Assembly: GCF_000499385.1 (NCBI RefSeq)
Contig: NW_013652802.1
Coordinates: 1-64,000, forward strand
Reading direction: 5' to 3'
DNA from: Eimeria necatrix
Lineage: Eukaryota > Apicomplexa > Conoidasida > Eucoccidiorida > Eimeriidae
Length of the DNA: 64,000 nucleotides
Position 1 is the stretch's first letter. The number at the start of each line of letters is the position of its first letter. Below are positions 62,507-64,000 of this stretch, one piece after another. The notes under the pieces were generated by a model that saw only the letters and a list, made by a program, of their open reading frames with translations, was not told where the DNA came from and did no database searches. The position numbers and the translations under genes were made by a program.

Positions 62507-64000
62507 GGCGAAGTGTCCAAAGAGTTAGCCCGCGCGGCTTCAAACTAGCTATGCTTCTCCCCAATACACTTCAGCTGTAGTAAAAGTAAAAAAGGAGAAC
62601 GGATGCTAGGCTACGGGACACTGGAAATCATGCGACAGAGCTTTTACTGCGCCTCTGTCGGTGGCGGCACTCGATAGAAACAGCTCTCCTGTTGGCGACA
62701 AGGGTGTCGCCGCGGTTCTAAGGCCAAACAGAATCTCAAAATTGCCATTTAAAAAAGCACACGTGGTTTACTGTAGAATGTGTAAACTTGTCCAGTCCGC
62801 TACTAACTGCAGGCCAGCTAAGGGTTGAAGCTGGTGCGGTCCCTTGACTTAAGCGGCTGGTCGGCGCCGCCCTACCAGTGGCTTTCTCCGGCTTCTGTCT
62901 CTTTAAAGGTTCTTTTCAATAATAAGTCTAAATTTCCCCTATTTTCCCAGTACAGTGACTTTTAATTGGCTTCGTGGACACGCCAGGCGTTGGTCGGCGC
63001 TTTTTTGGTGCTGAGGTGAAGCGCTATCTGTAGTTACAGTGCACGGCGATCCCGCAGCGGTTATCCGCCCGCACAGAGGCAGACGGAAAAATTGTTTGCA
63101 GTACAAGAAATATTTACTCTCCAACATTCTGTTGATGTGCTTATCAAGGTGCAGCAGTGAGCGCCGCCACGAATATACGAAGGGCCTCCTACAAACAATG
63201 AAAAACGGCTCTACGCAAAATTTCCGAAACTGATGCAACTCACCAATTGCAAACAAATGTCCTGTTACTTTCATGCCTAAACAAATAAAATGCTGAGGCA
63301 GGAAGCGAATTATGGCTTGAAGCTAAGAATACTGACATTCATGGTCCCACGGGCCAGCTTATGGACTCACGGATACATTTGCACGTTAGCGAAGACAGTC
63401 GGAAGTCGTACCTTACGCTCCCGAAAACACCATTCGGACAATCTTATACGTCGATCCCATTCAGACGGCCTCGTACGTCAATCCTGATGGTTTCTTTCTT
63501 TCTGGCCTGCGACATTATAAATCTGCAAGAGAAGTTAAGCTCCTGCGAAGCATCCTCTATAGTGTTACTAACGATAAAGAAGCATGAGCTTTGGTAGCCT
63601 GCATCAAACAAAGCAGAATCACGGATGATACGAATTATGCATAAATGGTGCAAAAAGATATCTAAGGATGGCAGATCCTGCAAATGCCAGCAAGTGGGCG
63701 AGATCTATTGGCTGATGATGCGAAAGGACCTTTGGAGAAGGCAGTAGAGAAGCTTAATCAAGAACTAGAGAAGAAACTATAAGGCCTTATTGTGTGGAAG
63801 CGTTGTGACAATGGAAACGTCCCACGTAGGGCAAAGTAAGGCTTTTCCCTGTCTGCAGGTGTAGATTGTTTCCTACACCTGCATGGATGGATGACACGAG
63901 ATGCAGAGTAAATAGCCAACAAGTGAGTGCTGGGGTGTGCTATTTAGCGTGGACTCGACAGCAGATATGCGATTCGAAATAGTTTACCACACTTGTGAAG
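62507..64000. other. right-end stretch, nothing assigned
   Basis: Upstream region of the LEA-like gene. Open frames are short and unsupported on both strands. Confidence 0.5.

Overview
The window reads as nuclear DNA of a coccidian apicomplexan, most likely an Eimeria species. The evidence is the combination of dispersed TTTAGGG (AAACCCT) telomere-like repeats, CAG/CTG triplet tracts encoding homopolymeric Ala/Gln runs, intron-dense genes with GT-AG introns of about 90-600 nt, and proteins of apicomplexan flavour (Rab1 starting MATRPRDYDY, type I PRMT1, large secreted and alanine-rich proteins). Nothing bacterial or plasmid-like is present. I assembled the exon models by hand from reading frame, splice motif and phase; no alignment was run.

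Layout. (1) Positions 1-~5.9 kb are repeat-rich: a minus-strand NAD-dependent malate dehydrogenase cut by the window edge, a minus-strand gene with poly-Ala runs, telomere-like arrays, a dispersed 14-bp inverted-repeat motif, GGGGCCCC runs, a GCTA microsatellite and CTG tracts. (2) From ~5.9 kb to the end such repeats are essentially absent. This matches the alternation of repeat-rich (R) and repeat-poor (P) segments described for Eimeria tenella chromosome 1. 5.9-12.5 kb is mostly unassigned, with one possible small spliced gene. (3) 12.5-25.9 kb: a secreted protein with an alpha-crystallin-like domain (-), a possible small membrane protein with a frame break (-), an 11-exon DegP/HtrA serine protease with a huge insertion in its PDZ domain (+), and a Mediator subunit 4 candidate (-). 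(4) 26.9-39.9 kb: a GPATCH1/TOUGH-like RNA-processing protein (+), protein arginine methyltransferase 1 (+) and a Rab1 GTPase (+). (5) 41.9-47.3 kb: a 1602-residue secreted protein joining a MAM domain, three related Cys modules and a complete copper amine oxidase (+). (6) 48.6-58.6 kb: a three-exon, ~2980-residue helical-repeat protein (-). (7) 59.9-62.5 kb: an intronless type I membrane protein with LEA-like Ala-rich repeats and Thr runs (-).

The genes are mostly independent housekeeping functions: central carbon metabolism, proteostasis, transcription, splicing, arginine methylation and ER-Golgi traffic. They sit beside two unusual extracytoplasmic proteins, the MAM-copper amine oxidase and the LEA-like membrane protein. 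Both would suit a role in a stage-specific coat or wall, but that is inference.
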